A stretch of DNA of 64,000 nucleotides from NCBI GenBank assembly GCA_021495925.1, contig JAKEKT010000014.1, forward strand, positions 1 to 64,000, written 5' to 3'. The position numbers and the translations under genes were made by a program. The notes beneath the pieces were generated by a model, which did no database searches, had not been told where the DNA came from, and worked only from the letters and a program-made list of their open reading frames with translations. Source of the DNA: Diplodia intermedia. Its lineage: Eukaryota > Ascomycota > Dothideomycetes > Botryosphaeriales > Botryosphaeriaceae. Positions 61,167-64,000 of the stretch are shown one piece after another (the stretch's first letter is position 1; every line of letters begins with the position of its first letter).

Positions 61167-64000
61167 ATGGCGGCCGCCTTCCCACTCACCTCGACGCTCT
61201 CTTCCAATCACCCGCTGCAGATGCCGCCGCGGTCGTCGACGACGCAGCCCGCCCAGCTCTCCACACCTCCACCACTGCCACCACCGTCACACCTGCTGTT
61301 TCTCCACCGCCAGGAACGGCGCGACACTCAATACTTGGTCCATCACCGCCGGCACGGATCCAGCAAGCTCGGTCGCGGCGCTCAACACTCGGCGCGCGCG
61401 AGGACGCCGCCCTCACCTTCCTTATCTTCTGCCCCGGCCTCCGCATCGTCTGCGGTTTCGCCCACGTCAGGGAATACGCAACCGCCTGACCCTCGTTCTC
61501 CATCGCCGGCCGCGGCGCCGCCTGCCCTGCCTTCGTTTTCTGCTTTTCGCTCGCCCTCGTTTGCACCTCCGTCTTCTTCCCCACCGGTTTCTAATAATAA
61601 TGCTCCTGTCACCACCATTGAACACGCATCACCAGCGCACGTCTCTCCATCTGCACCCATTGCCTCTTCCAGCGACCTCGACCTCCCAGCCTCATCCTTC
61701 GAGCCTGGACATAAGCCCGACCGCCTCGCCAGCCCCCACCAACATCGACCCAGCTCCACCACAGCATTGGCGCAAGGTTCCGCGCGCCAGTCGCAAGCAC
61801 CCCAAGCGCGGCAGCCTGACGCGCAGTCAGCCGCGCACGCACCCACGTCGCAAGCCACGGCGCGCAGCCGCTTACAGCAACCGCGAGGACGCCAACAAAA
61901 GTCTGCAGAGCCCGCCGGGTCGCACGGATTCGTCATGACGCAGAAAAACCGATCGACTTCGTCGCTGCTCGAGAGAAGAGGTTCAATCATGGGCGCCCGC
62001 AATTTGTTCTCTTCGTCGTCGTTGTCGCGGGAAACCGGCCCTGGCGCGGCCGAGGCGGACCAACAGTTGCAACGGCCGCGGACGAGTGCCGGCGCCGCCG
62101 AGGCTAGTCCGACCAAGAGCAGGTTCTCGAGGCTGCGGTACCACCGGACTCGCAAGACGACCACCCCAACGGAACCGGAAACCCCTCCTGTTGTTGAGCG
62201 CCAGGAGATCCAACAACAGCACCGCCAACGCCATCAATCGACCCTGGGACAGCTCCCTGAGGGAGCGTTTTTGGACTTCGACGATGATGCATCCGACTCG
62301 GACAGCCGGCCGTCGACATCGGGCAGCGTTGCCAGCAGCGTGAAGAGCAGTGGCGGATGGAGCTGGTCGATGAGGAGCCGGAGGAGCAGTGTCAGTTTAA
62401 GAGATAGGTGGAGAGCAAGGTATGTTTATTATTTCCTGTTTTGGCATTCCGTGATCTTCTGGAAAACTTATGCATGATGTGGCTTTGCCTTGGCGATTCG
62501 TGTTCCCTATATCAGCTCGTCTCTTTTTATATTCCCGTCGCTCAACTGGCTGACGTTGCTTCGTTGCAGCATTTCCTCCTCCTCCTCGTCGTTATCTTCA
62601 TCCTCATCACACTCATCTGCATCATCCTACATCTCCTCGTCCTCGACATCCTCATCCAGTACTTGGTCCTCTCTCGAATCCACACCCCGCGCATCCATCG
62701 CCTCTTCCCGCACCTCCTACTCTAGCGACGATGAAGACGTCCCCCCTCGAAAGGACGATGCGGGAAACACCCGCCCCACCAAGACCGTCCGAGCATACCT
62801 TTGCCGCCATTTCGTCTCCATACCCATCCCGGAGGAAGAGTTAGAAACCGCATCCACCTCCGACGCTGTCACCCCCTCTTCAGCAGATCAACATGTTCAG
62901 AAAGACCAGCAATTCCGGGGACCGCAATCGCTTCCAACGCCCTCACCGGATGAGAACGAGGATTGCATCACCGACCCCATGGCCGACGCCTTTGATATTA
63001 ATGATCACCTTCCACCACCCCATATCATGCGCCCTTGGGCCCAACCCACGCCGCCGCCCACGCCTCCGCTGCAAGCAAAAGAGCTACAACTGGAAACACT
63101 CCAGGTACCGCAGAGCCCGCCACCAATTCAGGGCGTGCCAACCTTCACCGTAACACCCGCGTCACCCATCCAACCCACCAGTCCCTCTCCGTTCTCCGCT
63201 TCCCCGCCGCCCGCCGCCGTCGGCCACCGTTCCTTCTCCGCGCCTGTCGTCGGAGGCCCGATCACGATCCCGGCGAACGCTCCCCGGAGGAGATCAGCGT
63301 CGAACGTGGCATCGAACGCGCCATCCCCGCTCGGACAGAAGGCCAAGGTCGAAAAGGGTACGCCGTCGGTGTGCCCGACTTGCGTGAAGCTACAGGAGTC
63401 TATGGCACAAATGCGCAAGGTGGCCGGCATCTACGGTCCGCGGCATAGCTTGACCGTCGCGGCGGCGAAGACCGCGCGCGCGGCAAGGGTGGCGTGGGCG
63501 GAGGCGCAGTGGGAGGCAAGTTGCGTTTGGGAGGATGACTGTGAAGACGATGAGGCCGTCAAGTCAAGGAAAGAGGGCGCGGCCGCGAAGGAGGAGGAGA
63601 AAAAGAAGAAGCCGAAGAAGGTCGTCAGTTTCGAGCCGAGCGCCACGTTTTTCGTCGAGCGCGAACCGTTCGTCCAGCCCCAGCCCAGCCCGTCAACAGC
63701 AGAAGGCGGAGACATCGCTTCGGACGAAGAAGAGGCCATCGACCCCGAGGCCCAGCTCCAGCGCGAGATGATCATCGCAAAGCGCCTGTGGGGTCCGCTC
63801 GGCGACCGTGGCCGCAAGCAGCGCGACTTCAAGCGGTCCATGAGCGAGTCGTACGTGCCCGGCCGGTGGGCGCCGCCCCCGAAAAACGAGTGGTTGGACA
63901 CCAGCGGCCGGACGCAGACGTACGAGGAGTTCTGGTCCGACGACAAGCACCCCAAGACGAAGGATGGACATCATGGCGCCGCGAGCGTGTTGCTCGGCGG
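61167..64000 (+). CDS. Ser/Pro-rich protein, partial at the right edge
   Basis: Start ATG at 61167. Exon 1 ends at 62419 (donor GTATGT), and exon 2 starts at 62570 after a GGCTGACG branch and GTTGCAG acceptor. The frame stays open to 64000, giving at least 894 aa. Exon 1 is dominated by Ser, Pro, Ala, Gln and Arg with many SP motifs. Exon 2 opens with a run of about 25 mostly Ser residues encoded by TCC/TCA/TCG. Further on come an acidic SSDDEDVP patch, a CPTC pair (CPTCVKLQESMAQMRKV), a Lys/Glu-rich coiled segment and a conserved-looking WGPLGDRGRKQRDFKRSMSE region. No enzyme domain is seen. Probably a largely disordered regulatory or scaffold protein. The C-terminus lies outside the window. 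Confidence 0.75.

Overview
The window is nuclear DNA of a filamentous ascomycete (Pezizomycotina; class not determinable, Dothideomycetes-like gene set is a guess). The evidence is short GT-AG introns of about 46-245 bases with CTRAC-type branch sites, fungal-type RAD51, PGK, SEM1, NUP120 and IML2 genes, a Zn(II)2Cys6 protein, and strong repeat-induced point mutation (RIP) in the transposons.

Positions 1-36170 form one gene-free block of RIP-mutated transposons. CA and TG dinucleotides are almost absent, CG is kept, and every reading frame is broken by TAA/TAG where Gln codons are expected. Target-site duplications let the nesting be read. An old minus-strand Tad-type LINE (LINE 0: about 800-1229, 16191-17839, 31115-34270) was hit by a plus-strand LINE of the same family (LINE 1: 1230-16190) and by a minus-strand one (LINE 2: 17840-23926 plus 30463-31114). 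LINE 1 then received a complete Ty3/gypsy chromovirus (4934-13385, two 718-bp LTRs, GAAAT target duplication). LINE 2 received another full-length LINE (LINE 3: 23927-30449). From 34271 to 36170 lies a different RIP-mutated sequence with 12-bp and 123-bp coding-like tandem repeats.

At about 36170 the composition changes abruptly to normal genic DNA. From left to right: a Cys-rich protein gene (-) ending 47 bp from the RIP block; a gene for a 1247-aa Zn2Cys6 protein with two C-terminal membrane segments (-), which shares an internal domain with its neighbour; IML2 (-, six exons, one of 18 nt); SEM1 (+); PGK1 (-) with a probable 5'-UTR intron; a possible small secreted Cys-containing protein (-); an AtuA-like DUF1446 protein (-); RAD51 (+); NUP120 (+); and a Ser/Pro-rich protein (+) that runs off the right edge.

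The genes are mostly unrelated housekeeping functions: DNA repair, nuclear pore, proteasome lid, glycolysis and inclusion clearance. IML2/SEM1 and the AtuA-like gene/RAD51 are divergent pairs; SEM1 and PGK1 converge. I see no secondary-metabolite cluster, tRNA, rRNA or CRISPR. The most unusual content is the readable nested LINE/chromovirus stack and the paired genes sharing an undescribed domain at the edge of the RIP block. All exon models were spliced by eye and checked only for frame closure and family-like joins.
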